Below, piece after piece: positions 26,227-33,997 of a stretch of DNA of 64,000 nt. A program made the position numbers and the translations under genes. Origin of the DNA: Tumebacillus_A lipolyticus (GTDB lineage: Bacteria; Bacillota; Bacilli; Tumebacillales; Tumebacillaceae); assembly GCF_042682745.1 (NCBI RefSeq), contig NZ_JBHUIO010000009.1:372001-436000 (forward strand), given 5' to 3'. The notes below the pieces were generated by a model. That model was not told the DNA's origin and did no database searches. It was given only the letters and a program-made list of their open reading frames with translations. How positions within the stretch are numbered: position 1 is the first letter of the stretch; every line of letters begins with the position of its first letter.

Positions 26227-27258
26227 ATGATATTGGCACTGATCGAAGTTCGCAATTTGCGAAAAGAATTTAAGCGATTGATTCCCAAGACGGGCTTTCT
26301 CTCCGGGGTCCGCAACCTGTGGAATACAAACTATCACACACATGTGGCGGTGGATGACATCACCTTTCAAGTCGAGGAGGGAGAGATGCTCGGCTACATC
26401 GGCCCAAACGGTGCCGGCAAGTCCACCTCGATCAAAATGATGACCGGAATTCTCGTTCCGACTGCCGGCGAGATTTCGATCGCCGGCCTTACCCCTTGGA
26501 AACAAAGGCAGGAGCACGCGCAGAACATCGGCGTCGTCTTCGGACAAAAAACGCAGCTCTGGTGGGACATCCCCGTCATCGAAAGCTACAAAGTGCTCAA
26601 GACGATCTACAAGATTCCAGACAATCTCTACCAAAAAAATCTAAACACGTTTCGCGAGCTGTTGGAGCTCCACGAGTTCGAAAACACGCCGGTGCGCCAA
26701 CTTTCGCTCGGACAGCGCATGCGTGCCGACTTGGCGGCCGCCATGCTGCACAATCCGCGCATCCTGTTCTTGGATGAGCCGACGATCGGCGTCGACGTGC
26801 TCGCCAAAGAGCGCTTGCGCACCTTTATTCGCGAGATCAATCGCGACCGCGGCGTGACGGTGCTGCTGACCACCCACGACATGACAGACATCGAGAAGCT
26901 ATGCAAGCGGATGTCGATCATCGATGACGGCAAAATTCTGTACGACGGCTCGATCGACCATCTGAAATCTCAGTTCGGCAGCGAGCGCACGCTGATCATC
27001 GAGTTGGATGACGCACCCTATTCGCTCAACATCCCCGACACCCGCGTGTTGCGAGAAGAAGGAGCGCGCATCTGGCTTTCCTACAATCGAGATCGACTCT
27101 CCGCATCCGATGTGATGATGAAAGTCGCTGCCGGGCACACGATCCGCGACTTGACCGTCGAGGAGCCGGAGATCGAATCGATCGTTCGAGAGATCTACGA
27201 AACGGGGATGACCACCCGCCAGAAGGAGGAGCCGCATGTCGCTGTTCTGGACGTTTAG
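26227..27258 (+). CDS. ABC-2 transporter ATP-binding protein
   Basis: About 343 residues. Walker A GPNGAGKST, Q-loop, signature LSLGQRMRADLA, Walker B ILFLDEPTIGVD, and switch His in TTHDM are all present. A C-terminal extension of about 90 residues is typical of exporters of the COG4586 type. GGAGG lies four bases before the ATG at 26227. It overlaps the next gene by 23 bases. With two ABC-2 permeases downstream it forms a COG4586/COG4587/COG3694-type exporter; substrate unknown. Confidence 0.88.
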   Translation: MILALIEVRNLRKEFKRLIPKTGFLSGVRNLWNTNYHTHVAVDDITFQVEEGEMLGYIGPNGAGKSTSIKMMTGILVPTAGEISIAGLTPWKQRQEHAQNIGVVFGQKTQLWWDIPVIESYKVLKTIYKIPDNLYQKNLNTFRELLELHEFENTPVRQLSLGQRMRADLAAAMLHNPRILFLDEPTIGVDVLAKERLRTFIREINRDRGVTVLLTTHDMTDIEKLCKRMSIIDDGKILYDGSIDHLKSQFGSERTLIIELDDAPYSLNIPDTRVLREEGARIWLSYNRDRLSASDVMMKVAAGHTIRDLTVEEPEIESIVREIYETGMTTRQKEEPHVAVLDV

Positions 27259-28033
27259 CCGCCAACTCTTCTTTCAACAGTCAGCCTATCGTCTCAATTT
27301 CTGGATGGAGATGCTCGGCCTGTTTTTGCAATTATATGTTGTCGCCACGCTCTGGCGCGTGCTGTTCAATCAAACACCTGCCTCTTTCGAATCGATGACG
27401 CTCGACCAGATGATCACCTACGCGGTGCTCGGCATGCTGATCGGCTCGGTGCTGTCGATCGATGAGGGCGTCCATACGTACATACAGACACAAGTCCGCA
27501 TGGGCATGATCACCTCCGATCTGATGAAGCCTGTCGATTTTATGTTGCACATGATGGCGCGCAACTTCGGGCTGATGGTGACGCGAATCTGCTTCTTCCT
27601 CTTGCCGCCGCTCGTCGTCGCCTACTTTCTCTTTGACTTGATGTTGCCCGGCCCGCTTCAGACGCTCGCGTTCGTGCTCGCCCTGTTGCAAGCTTGGGTC
27701 ATCCTCTTTTTCTGCAATTTTTTGTTCGGCCTGATCTCGTTTAAAACGCTCGATCTGCTCGGCTTTATGTTCACCTATTTTGCCCTCGTGCGCTTCGCCT
27801 CCGGGCAGATCATCCCGCTGTGGATGTACCCGGATGTGTTGCAGCCGCTCCTGTACGCCTTACCCTTCCAAGCGATCTTCTACACACCGCTCGGCATCTT
27901 CACCGGCGTGTTTGCAGGTGAGCAGATCTGGCAGGGCCTGCTGATCCAGACGGCGTGGATTCTTGGGCTGTGGGTGCTCGCTCGGCTGATCTGGACGCGA
28001 ATCCACCGCCATCTGGTCGTGCAAGGAGGTTGA
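27236..28033 (+). CDS. ABC-2 type permease, first subunit
   Basis: Protein of 265 residues with six predicted membrane helices and the ABC-2 cytoplasmic coupling segment (TQVRMGMITSDLMKPVDF). It belongs to the COG4587-type permease family by pattern. The start overlaps the ATPase gene, so translation is coupled. Forms the heterodimeric channel with the next gene product. Confidence 0.8.
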   Translation: MSLFWTFSRQLFFQQSAYRLNFWMEMLGLFLQLYVVATLWRVLFNQTPASFESMTLDQMITYAVLGMLIGSVLSIDEGVHTYIQTQVRMGMITSDLMKPVDFMLHMMARNFGLMVTRICFFLLPPLVVAYFLFDLMLPGPLQTLAFVLALLQAWVILFFCNFLFGLISFKTLDLLGFMFTYFALVRFASGQIIPLWMYPDVLQPLLYALPFQAIFYTPLGIFTGVFAGEQIWQGLLIQTAWILGLWVLARLIWTRIHRHLVVQGG

Positions 28034-28038
28034 GCCCG

Positions 28039-28842
28039 ATGCGAGAACATTTTACCGTCTACCTGTCGATGCTTCGCGCAGCCGTCCTTGCCCGCTTAGA
28101 ATACAGAGCCGACTTTCTGATGGGCATCGCCGGCGTTTTCATCTTAAACGCCGGAACGCTGGCCACCTCTTGGGTGCTGCTCAGCCGCTTCCACGATCTG
28201 AACGGCTGGATATTCTGGGAGATCGTCTTCCTGTACAATCTCTGGTTGCTCGGTCACGGCATTCGCGCTGTGTTTTTCCGCCACATCAACATGCTGGAAC
28301 AGTTTATCGTCGAAGGGACATTCGACCAGCTGCTGACCCGACCTGCCAATCCGCTCGTCCAGTTTCTCGGCCGAGAAGTTCACTACTTGGGCGTCGGTGA
28401 CATCCTGCTGTCCTTGTCGATGCTCACCCTCAGCTACCAAAACCTGCACCTTGACTGGAGCTGGTGGATGTTCCTCTGGTTTGGCGTCATCGCGCTGTCT
28501 TCGGCGCTCGTAGAGGCTGCGCTCACCTTGATTCTCGCCTGCACATCCTTTTTCACCACGCGCTCGCGGGCGATCGTCAACGCTGCCTCGCTGTTCTCTT
28601 GGGGCGTGGTTCAGCAATATCCGATCGACATGTTCAACAAAGCGTTGCGAGGCATCGTCACGATCCTCCTGCCCTTTGCGTTTATGAACTACTACCCCTC
28701 CCTGCTCTTTCTTGACAAGCAGGACCAGGTCCCGTTCGGTTTTCTGACCTGGTTCACCCCGCTCGTCGCCCTGTTGCTGACGCTTTTGGCGATTCGCATG
28801 TGGAATTTCGGGATCACCAAATACCAGAGCACCGGCTCTTGA
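28039..28842 (+). CDS. ABC-2 type permease, second subunit
   Basis: About 267 residues, six membrane helices, with the coupling-helix motif EQFIVEGTFDQLLTRPANPL resembling the first permease's SDLMKP segment. COG3694-like. AAGGAGG is nine bases before the ATG at 28039; the longer frame upstream overlaps the first permease. Last gene of the exporter; no T-run terminator follows, only the stem-loop at 28855-28899. Confidence 0.8.
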   Translation: MREHFTVYLSMLRAAVLARLEYRADFLMGIAGVFILNAGTLATSWVLLSRFHDLNGWIFWEIVFLYNLWLLGHGIRAVFFRHINMLEQFIVEGTFDQLLTRPANPLVQFLGREVHYLGVGDILLSLSMLTLSYQNLHLDWSWWMFLWFGVIALSSALVEAALTLILACTSFFTTRSRAIVNAASLFSWGVVQQYPIDMFNKALRGIVTILLPFAFMNYYPSLLFLDKQDQVPFGFLTWFTPLVALLLTLLAIRMWNFGITKYQSTGS

Positions 28843-28854
28843 GCGCACCGACTG

Positions 28855-28899
28855 CACCTCCCTCGTATACTGTTTACAAACAGTCCTGCGAGGGAGGTG
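28855..28899 (+). promoter_or_regulatory. Stem-loop covering the glycosyltransferase ribosome site
   Basis: CACCTCCCTCG (28855-28865) pairs perfectly with CGAGGGAGGTG (28889-28899), enclosing an inner CTGTT-TACA-AACAG hairpin. The right arm contains the GGGAGG ribosome site of the next gene, so the folded RNA would hide it. Confidence 0.6.
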
Positions 28900-28905
28900 T
28901 GCCAG

Positions 28906-30069
28906 TTGGTTCTCTGCTGCCTATCCCCTGGCGGCTTTCCCTTTCCCCCTGCTCGATGCACCTCTGTTGAGCTCTACCTCTGGCACCTTGCCCGCGAGTT
29001 GGCAAAACAAGAACAGGTTCTGCTCTACGGACATGCGACCGCAAACGAAGGGCGCACCGCGACAGGAAACCTCACCCTGCACACCTTTCCGCACACAGAC
29101 AGCCTGACCTACCTGCGCGCTCTGCTCACCGACCTGCGACAGAATGTGGCCGATCACACCTGCTCGCCAAGCGTATTTCACGTCGAAAACAGACTTTCCT
29201 ACACCCCTGCCCTGAAGCGGCTATTTCCCGACACACCGATCCTGCTCAACCTCCACTCGAACGTCCTGTTGCGATCATTGCCCCAAGAATTGGTTCAAAA
29301 AAGCTTCCGATGCGTTGACGCTTTGGTGCTCAACAGCAACTATCTACAAGCGGACTTGCTCTCGCGCTATTCCTTTTTGCCAAAAGAAAAAGTGACGGTG
29401 ATCAATCCTGGCATCGACCTCGCCCAGTTCCCCGACCCCTGTTCGGAGCGAGGTGTTGCGCTTCGCTCCACGATGCGGGCGCAGCTTTGCGTTGGGCCCG
29501 ATCGACCGGTCGTGCTCTCCGTCGCTCGGCTGGCCCCACGCAAAGGAATTGCCGAATTGATCGACGCATTTCAGATCGTGCAAACCGAACGGCCAAACTG
29601 TGAGCTGTGGATCGTCGGAGGACGACCTCGCGACCATAAGAACAGCTATGTCCGATCGTTGATCGCGAAGGCAGCATCGCTTCCTGTGCGATTTTTCAAC
29701 CATGTCCCCCAAGCGCACTTGCCCGCCTTTTATGCGGCGGCCGACCTGTTCGTCTGCCCTTCGCAGCAGGCTGAATCGTTTGGTCTCGTCAACCTGGAGG
29801 CGGCCGCAGCCGGGCTGCCCGTCATCGCCAGCGGACGATGGGGGCTGATCGAGTCGGTCGGAGCGAACGCAGGCGGACGTCTCGTGGAAGCGTACAGAAC
29901 GCCAGCCGCCTTTGCTGCCGAGCTGAAGACGCTGCTCGCTTCGCCAGAGCTTCGCCGCCAAGCGGGAACGGCAGGCCGCCGCTTTGTCGAGCAGAGATTT
30001 TCTTGGTGCAAGACCGCCCAGCAGTTCCAAGCTCTCTATCAGCACATGCGAACGAGGAAGGGGCTGTAA
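28906..30069 (+). CDS. Glycosyltransferase family 4-like protein (CotSA-like)
   Basis: About 387 residues, GT-B fold. The second Rossmann half has VLSVARLAPRKGIAELIDAF, then PQAHLPAFYAAADLFVCPS and ESFGLVNLEAAAAGLPVIAS, the nucleotide-sugar EX7E site of GT4 enzymes. The pattern recalls spore-coat glycosyltransferase CotSA, and the converging neighbour is a YheC/YheD-type gene, so a spore surface role is plausible. I prefer TTG at 28906 (GGGAGG eight bases upstream) over GTG at 28897, which overlaps the ribosome site. Confidence 0.75.
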   Translation: MVLCCLSPGGFPFPPARCTSVELYLWHLARELAKQEQVLLYGHATANEGRTATGNLTLHTFPHTDSLTYLRALLTDLRQNVADHTCSPSVFHVENRLSYTPALKRLFPDTPILLNLHSNVLLRSLPQELVQKSFRCVDALVLNSNYLQADLLSRYSFLPKEKVTVINPGIDLAQFPDPCSERGVALRSTMRAQLCVGPDRPVVLSVARLAPRKGIAELIDAFQIVQTERPNCELWIVGGRPRDHKNSYVRSLIAKAASLPVRFFNHVPQAHLPAFYAAADLFVCPSQQAESFGLVNLEAAAAGLPVIASGRWGLIESVGANAGGRLVEAYRTPAAFAAELKTLLASPELRRQAGTAGRRFVEQRFSWCKTAQQFQALYQHMRTRKGL

Positions 30070-30082
30070 AAACCCCTTCCTC
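30054..30082. terminator. Shared hairpin between convergent genes
   Basis: GAGGAAGGGG-CTGTAAAAA-CCCCTTCCTC overlaps the glycosyltransferase stop and lies three bases past the stop of the minus-strand gene. The minus strand has a TTTTT in the loop; there is no classic T tail. Confidence 0.5.
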
Positions 30083-30084
30083 GC

Positions 30085-30885
30085 CTATCGCCACCGCCTT
30101 CTCCAACTGCCCCGATGCACTTCTGCCGCCCTGTTGATCGTGCGGTGCAGGATCCACAGCTTGAGCGACCTTCGCTGCGCTTTGCTCAGATCGGTTCGAT
30201 GGAACACTTTCAACACCGGCGCGGTGTTCACTTCGATCAGCCACAGCCTGCCGCTTCGATCCAGCCCGATATCCAATCCGTAGATCGCATTCGAATAGAG
30301 ACTGCCAAACTGACGGGCGATTCGCACTGCCATCGCTTTGATCCGAACGATCTGACTCTCGACCTGTTTCCCCGAATAGCCGATCCCCCTCAGGTACGTT
30401 TTCAGCGGAATCACTTTGCCCCCGATGATCACGTTCGTCACGGCGAGATTTCTCCCCGCCGCTTTGGCAAAAAGGCCTGTGACCTCCCAACGGCCCGATT
30501 CATTCTTCTGCACCGTCGCCCGCAGATCGACCGGTCGCCGATTCCACTGGGCAAGCGGGATTCCCCGCTGGACGAGAAACCTTGTCCCTCGGCGCACGCT
30601 CTCAATCCATCGGTAGACTTCTGCACGCGTTGCTATATTCCGGCTTCGATGCTCCATGTTGACTTGATAGTGCCCACTGTTCAACTTCTTCACTCGAAAA
30701 ATGCGATACCCCCCACCACCATACTCCGGCTTGACAAACACCAATTGATACCGGTCGAGCATCTCCGAGAGCGCTTGTTTCGAGTATCGTCTCGTCTCGG
30801 GCAGGTATCTTCTCAGACTCGGATGGCGGGAGACGATCTGGTGTTTGCTCCACTTGCTGCCTGGGGCAAGTCTCATATCTCTCAC
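30085..30885 (-). CDS. YheC/YheD family ATP-grasp protein
   Basis: Protein of 266 residues. ATP-grasp features: KPEYGGGGYRIFRVK (glycine-rich loop after a Lys), DLRATVQKNESGRWEVTG, and the metal-binding GLDIGLDRSGRLWLIEVNTAP. YheC and YheD are spore-coat associated proteins in Bacillus; other family members make amide or peptide-like bonds. The family often has an extra N-terminal domain that is absent here, so this is the short form. A substrate cannot be assigned. Confidence 0.75.
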   Translation of the reverse strand: MRDMRLAPGSKWSKHQIVSRHPSLRRYLPETRRYSKQALSEMLDRYQLVFVKPEYGGGGYRIFRVKKLNSGHYQVNMEHRSRNIATRAEVYRWIESVRRGTRFLVQRGIPLAQWNRRPVDLRATVQKNESGRWEVTGLFAKAAGRNLAVTNVIIGGKVIPLKTYLRGIGYSGKQVESQIVRIKAMAVRIARQFGSLYSNAIYGLDIGLDRSGRLWLIEVNTAPVLKVFHRTDLSKAQRRSLKLWILHRTINRAAEVHRGSWRRRWR

Positions 30886-30930
30886 CTCTCACTTCTCTAG
30901 TTATTCTATGATCGTCTCGGCTGAACCGAA

Positions 30931-30970
30931 ACAAAAAAAACCCTTGATCCGCCAATGCGGACAAGGGTTT
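30931..30970 (-). terminator. Terminator after membrane protein gene
   Basis: Minus strand AAACCCTTGTCCGC-ATT-GGCGGATCAAGGGTTT followed by an eight-base T run. Confidence 0.9.
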
Positions 30971-30978
30971 CGATTCTG

Positions 30979-32601
30979 CTAACCTGCCATATAGTAGGAC
31001 AGCGTCAAGATCACGATCCAGAGGTTGATCCCGAGGAAATAAGAGAACTCGCCCAATGCGCTTCGCTCATAGCGAGTGCGGGCATACAGAGCGGTAAAGC
31101 CATAAGAGATCACCGCCATCACCACGAACAGCATCGATACCATGAAGCTCGAATGCATCCACTCCGGCGAGTAGGAATAGAGCGCGTCGAGATTCCCATA
31201 CTCCAAAAACACGACGATCTGTGTCGCCAGATAGAGGAGAACCGAGATGAACAGATGTCTGTTCGGCTGCTCGTAAAGCGCATCCTCCTTGCGAAACAGA
31301 TAGAAGAACAGATAGCCAAACGGCAACATCGGCCAAGCAAATCCAATGACGAGGATCATGATCGACATGCCGAGGTATCGCGGCACTTCCATCGCTGCCC
31401 GCGTATAGTCAGACTTGCCGATCTTGTTCGTCTCCGCCATATATGCCGGATCATTCGAGTTGTACAGCACATCATAAGTGTTCAGTTTCGCAAATACGGC
31501 ATAGACGAACGTGGTCACATCTCCTTGCTTATCGAACACCGGGTTGCTGCCCAGACCGTTCGAGTTGGAGACGCGTTGCAACTCCTTCGTCCATTGACCC
31601 CCTTGCAAGGTCGAAAGAAATACCTCTTTACCCGAGATGCGTGGGTTTTTCGCATAATCGGCAACAAAGGCGAACTGCAAGCTATTCTCTTGCACAGGCC
31701 GTACATAAGCCGCGCTTGAGTTCGGGGCTGCTTCCCCCATCGCAGTATCTGGAATCAACTTCATATCCTGAGCCGTTTCGGGCGACGGCTGGTTGAGCGG
31801 GAAGGAGACCGCGCGCAGTTCGGTGGTCGATTTGCGCGACGATTTATAGGTCATCAGATAGTAACCATGAGTTTCATCAATCCCAAACGTCGAGTCATCG
31901 ATCAGGTTGGACGTGCCGACAGAAAGCTGCTTGACCTGTTGAAGATCGGTCGCTTTATTCTGCCCAGCATCGAGCGTCAGATAGTTGAGCATGTAGCTCT
32001 CCATCCCCAGCTGTTCGATCAATCCGATGTGGACGATCCCGCGCGCATCGAGCGTAGCTTTCACATAGGCGGCGCGTTGCGTCTGGTAGGAACGAACTTC
32101 TGTGAGCTGCGATCCTACCGCTTGATAGATCTTCAGCCCTTTTTCGGTTCCGACCAGCAGGTACTGCTGACCGCCAACCTGTACCAGATCGAGCGCAGTC
32201 AGCCCGGTGTCGAACGTTTTCGCGGGGCTCCACGCACCATTTTGCCAACTGGCATGCTTCAGGACTCGCTTTTCGCCCACCCAGTACAAGTCTGAGCCGG
32301 ACAGTTTGAACGTGGTCGTCGTGTAGATATCCTGAGCGGGCAACGGTCGCCGTTCCAACTCGGTCGTTTGCTTCGCCGGATTCAAGCTTCCGATCACCAG
32401 CTCTGTGCCAGACAGCCATGCATAGCGATTGTCTCCCAACACTTGAACTGGGCGGTTCGGCGTCGTCGTGCTGAACACCGTTTCACGGCCATACGGTTCC
32501 AGATAAGGCAACACGCGGTTGTCCGCATCCAACTTCACCTGCAGCAACAAGACGACGATAAAAACTAAGATATACGGAAAAATTCTGAGAAATGACTTCA
32601 T
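30979..32601 (-). CDS. Membrane protein with large extracellular domain
   Basis: Protein of 540 residues of unrecognised family. One N-terminal helix (about 8-24) leads to an extracellular region of about 370 residues with repeated beta-strand blocks, several of the form YWVGEKRVL or YLLVGTEKGLKIY spaced 35-45 residues apart, suggesting a propeller-like sensor. Four membrane helices close the protein (about 400-540). It is divergent from the esterase gene with shared palindromes between them. A sensing or cell-envelope role is inference. Confidence 0.5.
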   Translation of the reverse strand: MKSFLRIFPYILVFIVVLLLQVKLDADNRVLPYLEPYGRETVFSTTTPNRPVQVLGDNRYAWLSGTELVIGSLNPAKQTTELERRPLPAQDIYTTTTFKLSGSDLYWVGEKRVLKHASWQNGAWSPAKTFDTGLTALDLVQVGGQQYLLVGTEKGLKIYQAVGSQLTEVRSYQTQRAAYVKATLDARGIVHIGLIEQLGMESYMLNYLTLDAGQNKATDLQQVKQLSVGTSNLIDDSTFGIDETHGYYLMTYKSSRKSTTELRAVSFPLNQPSPETAQDMKLIPDTAMGEAAPNSSAAYVRPVQENSLQFAFVADYAKNPRISGKEVFLSTLQGGQWTKELQRVSNSNGLGSNPVFDKQGDVTTFVYAVFAKLNTYDVLYNSNDPAYMAETNKIGKSDYTRAAMEVPRYLGMSIMILVIGFAWPMLPFGYLFFYLFRKEDALYEQPNRHLFISVLLYLATQIVVFLEYGNLDALYSYSPEWMHSSFMVSMLFVVMAVISYGFTALYARTRYERSALGEFSYFLGINLWIVILTLSYYMAG

Positions 32602-32623
32602 CCCACTTTACCCCCTAGAGACC

Positions 32624-32698
32624 CGTTTGCAAACGATTGTACAAGCATACTATAATCTCCAAACTTTGAGAATAGTCAAGGTTGGAGCGCTCCAACCT
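32624..32698. promoter_or_regulatory. Divergent promoter region with two palindromes
   Basis: A perfect 12-bp palindrome CGTTTGCAAACG (32624-32635) and a perfect 20-bp palindrome centred on AGC|GCT (32679-32698, half-site AGGTTGGAGC). Plus strand: TTGCAA-18-TATAAT (32627-32656). Minus strand: TTGACT (32674-32679), 18 bases, TTATAG. The -35 elements touch or overlap the palindromes, which therefore look like operators. Confidence 0.6.
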
Positions 32699-32743
32699 GT
32701 CTTTTGGTATACTGGATGAGGAATCGAACGAGGAGGAATGTTC

Positions 32744-33490
32744 ATGTCGATCGAGAAACAACCGACCGGCAGCGTAGAACGCGTGGAGATTCAAAGCCGT
32801 TTTTTACAGCAGTCTCGCGAAGTTCACATCTATCTGCCACACAACTACTCACCGCTCTACAAATATCCGGTGCTCTATTTTAACGATGGGTCCGATTACG
32901 AATCGATGGGACGCATGATCTCGTTGCTCAACCATCGCTTTGCCGATCGCCACGCCCGACGCTTTCTCGTCGTCTTCGTGCCGGTCGACAAGAGCGTCCG
33001 CCGTGACGAGTATCACCCAGAGGGCAGCAAGCACAGCGCGTATGTGCGCTTTTTTGCCGATGAGCTGATCCCGCTGATCGAAGAGCGGTATGCGGCGTTC
33101 CCGATGGGACCTGCGCGCGGCATCGTCGGCTCTTCCCTCGGAGCGGTTGCCGCTCTACACACCTTGCTCACCTACCCGCGCAAGTTTCACTACTTGGCGC
33201 TGCAATCTGGAGCGTTTCACGAAAGCTCGTTTCAGCAGGTCGAGGCAAAGGGGCGCGAGCTTGCCACCGTGCCGATCTATCAGGTGGTCGGTCTGCAGGA
33301 AGATCGCTTTCAATCCGCTTCTGGCAAAGTGATCGACCTGCTGGCTCTCAACCGCAAGATGCGCGATCTGTTGCAGAGCGGCGGCGTCGATGTCGAGTAT
33401 GGCGAATACGATCATGACCACACGTGGGGTTTCTGGCAAGAAGATCTGCCGCGCCTCCTCGACCACTTCGCCCGCCACACCTCATTTTAG
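32744..33490 (+). CDS. Alpha/beta-hydrolase esterase (esterase D-like)
   Basis: About 248 residues of the putative esterase family (PF00756 type). The pattern is LYFNDGSDY, FVPVDKSVRRDEY, nucleophile elbow GIVGSSLGAVAA with the catalytic Ser, later Asp/Glu, and His near the C-terminus (YDHDHTWGFW). The family includes enterochelin-type and acyl esterases; the natural substrate is unknown. ATG at 32744 is seven bases from AGGAGG; ATG at 32738 overlaps it. Confidence 0.8.
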   Translation: MSIEKQPTGSVERVEIQSRFLQQSREVHIYLPHNYSPLYKYPVLYFNDGSDYESMGRMISLLNHRFADRHARRFLVVFVPVDKSVRRDEYHPEGSKHSAYVRFFADELIPLIEERYAAFPMGPARGIVGSSLGAVAALHTLLTYPRKFHYLALQSGAFHESSFQQVEAKGRELATVPIYQVVGLQEDRFQSASGKVIDLLALNRKMRDLLQSGGVDVEYGEYDHDHTWGFWQEDLPRLLDHFARHTSF

Positions 33491-33514
33491 TGACCTACAT
33501 AGATCATCGTGGAC

Positions 33515-33546
33515 GACCGGCCGCCGCTCGATCTGGCCGGTCTTCG
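33515..33546 (+). terminator. Hairpin after esterase gene
   Basis: GACCGGCC-12 bases-GGCCGGTC followed by TTCG. The T tract is poor. The rest of 33547-33646 shows nothing. Confidence 0.45.
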
Positions 33547-33646
33547 CTATGCCGTTGGCTCGAAATCCGCCATGGCGAACATCCCGATGTCCGCAAATCC
33601 CAGCCGAGCGTATGCTCTGCCTGCCACTTTTCCGCTATACTTCCAA

Positions 33647-33681
33647 CAAAAATGACATACCTCCCGCGATGGGGTATGCCA
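33647..33681 (-). terminator. Terminator after 69-residue gene
   Basis: Minus strand GGCATACCcc-atcgcg-ggAGGTATGTC followed by ATTTTTG, nine bases past the stop. Confidence 0.65.
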
Positions 33682-33690
33682 CCTTGTGAA

Positions 33691-33900
33691 CTATACCGCT
33701 TCGTATACTTCAGGCACCCAGAAGACCACGCACTGCCCTTTCGGCAGGTTGATCTCCCGCGCTCCAGCCGGGTTCCCGTTGATGTTGATAATCTCGGTCA
33801 CCACGACGCGATCCGCGTTGATCTCCACTTCGCCCTCATACTCGCGGATGCTGCCATCCGCTAAGAAAAACTCCACTTTCCCTGTGCCAATGTTGCGCAT
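33691..33900 (-). CDS. Small hypothetical protein
   Basis: 69 residues starting MRNIGTGKVEFFLADGSIRE, with AAGGAGA eight bases before the ATG. It appears all-beta with one acidic patch (EYEGEVEIN) and ends WVPEVYEAV. No family recognised. Its own terminator follows and the DUF2254 gene is convergent in none of the frames, so it is a single-gene unit or the tail of the upstream promoter region at 33901-33997. Confidence 0.55.
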   Translation of the reverse strand: MRNIGTGKVEFFLADGSIREYEGEVEINADRVVVTEIININGNPAGAREINLPKGQCVVFWVPEVYEAV

Positions 33901-33997
33901 GTCCGGTCTCTCCTTTATGCGAGCAATCCCATTTCGGATGCTCAATCTCCCCTCCTACGATTCGATCTTTTTTGTCAAAATCCTGCAACAACTTCCA

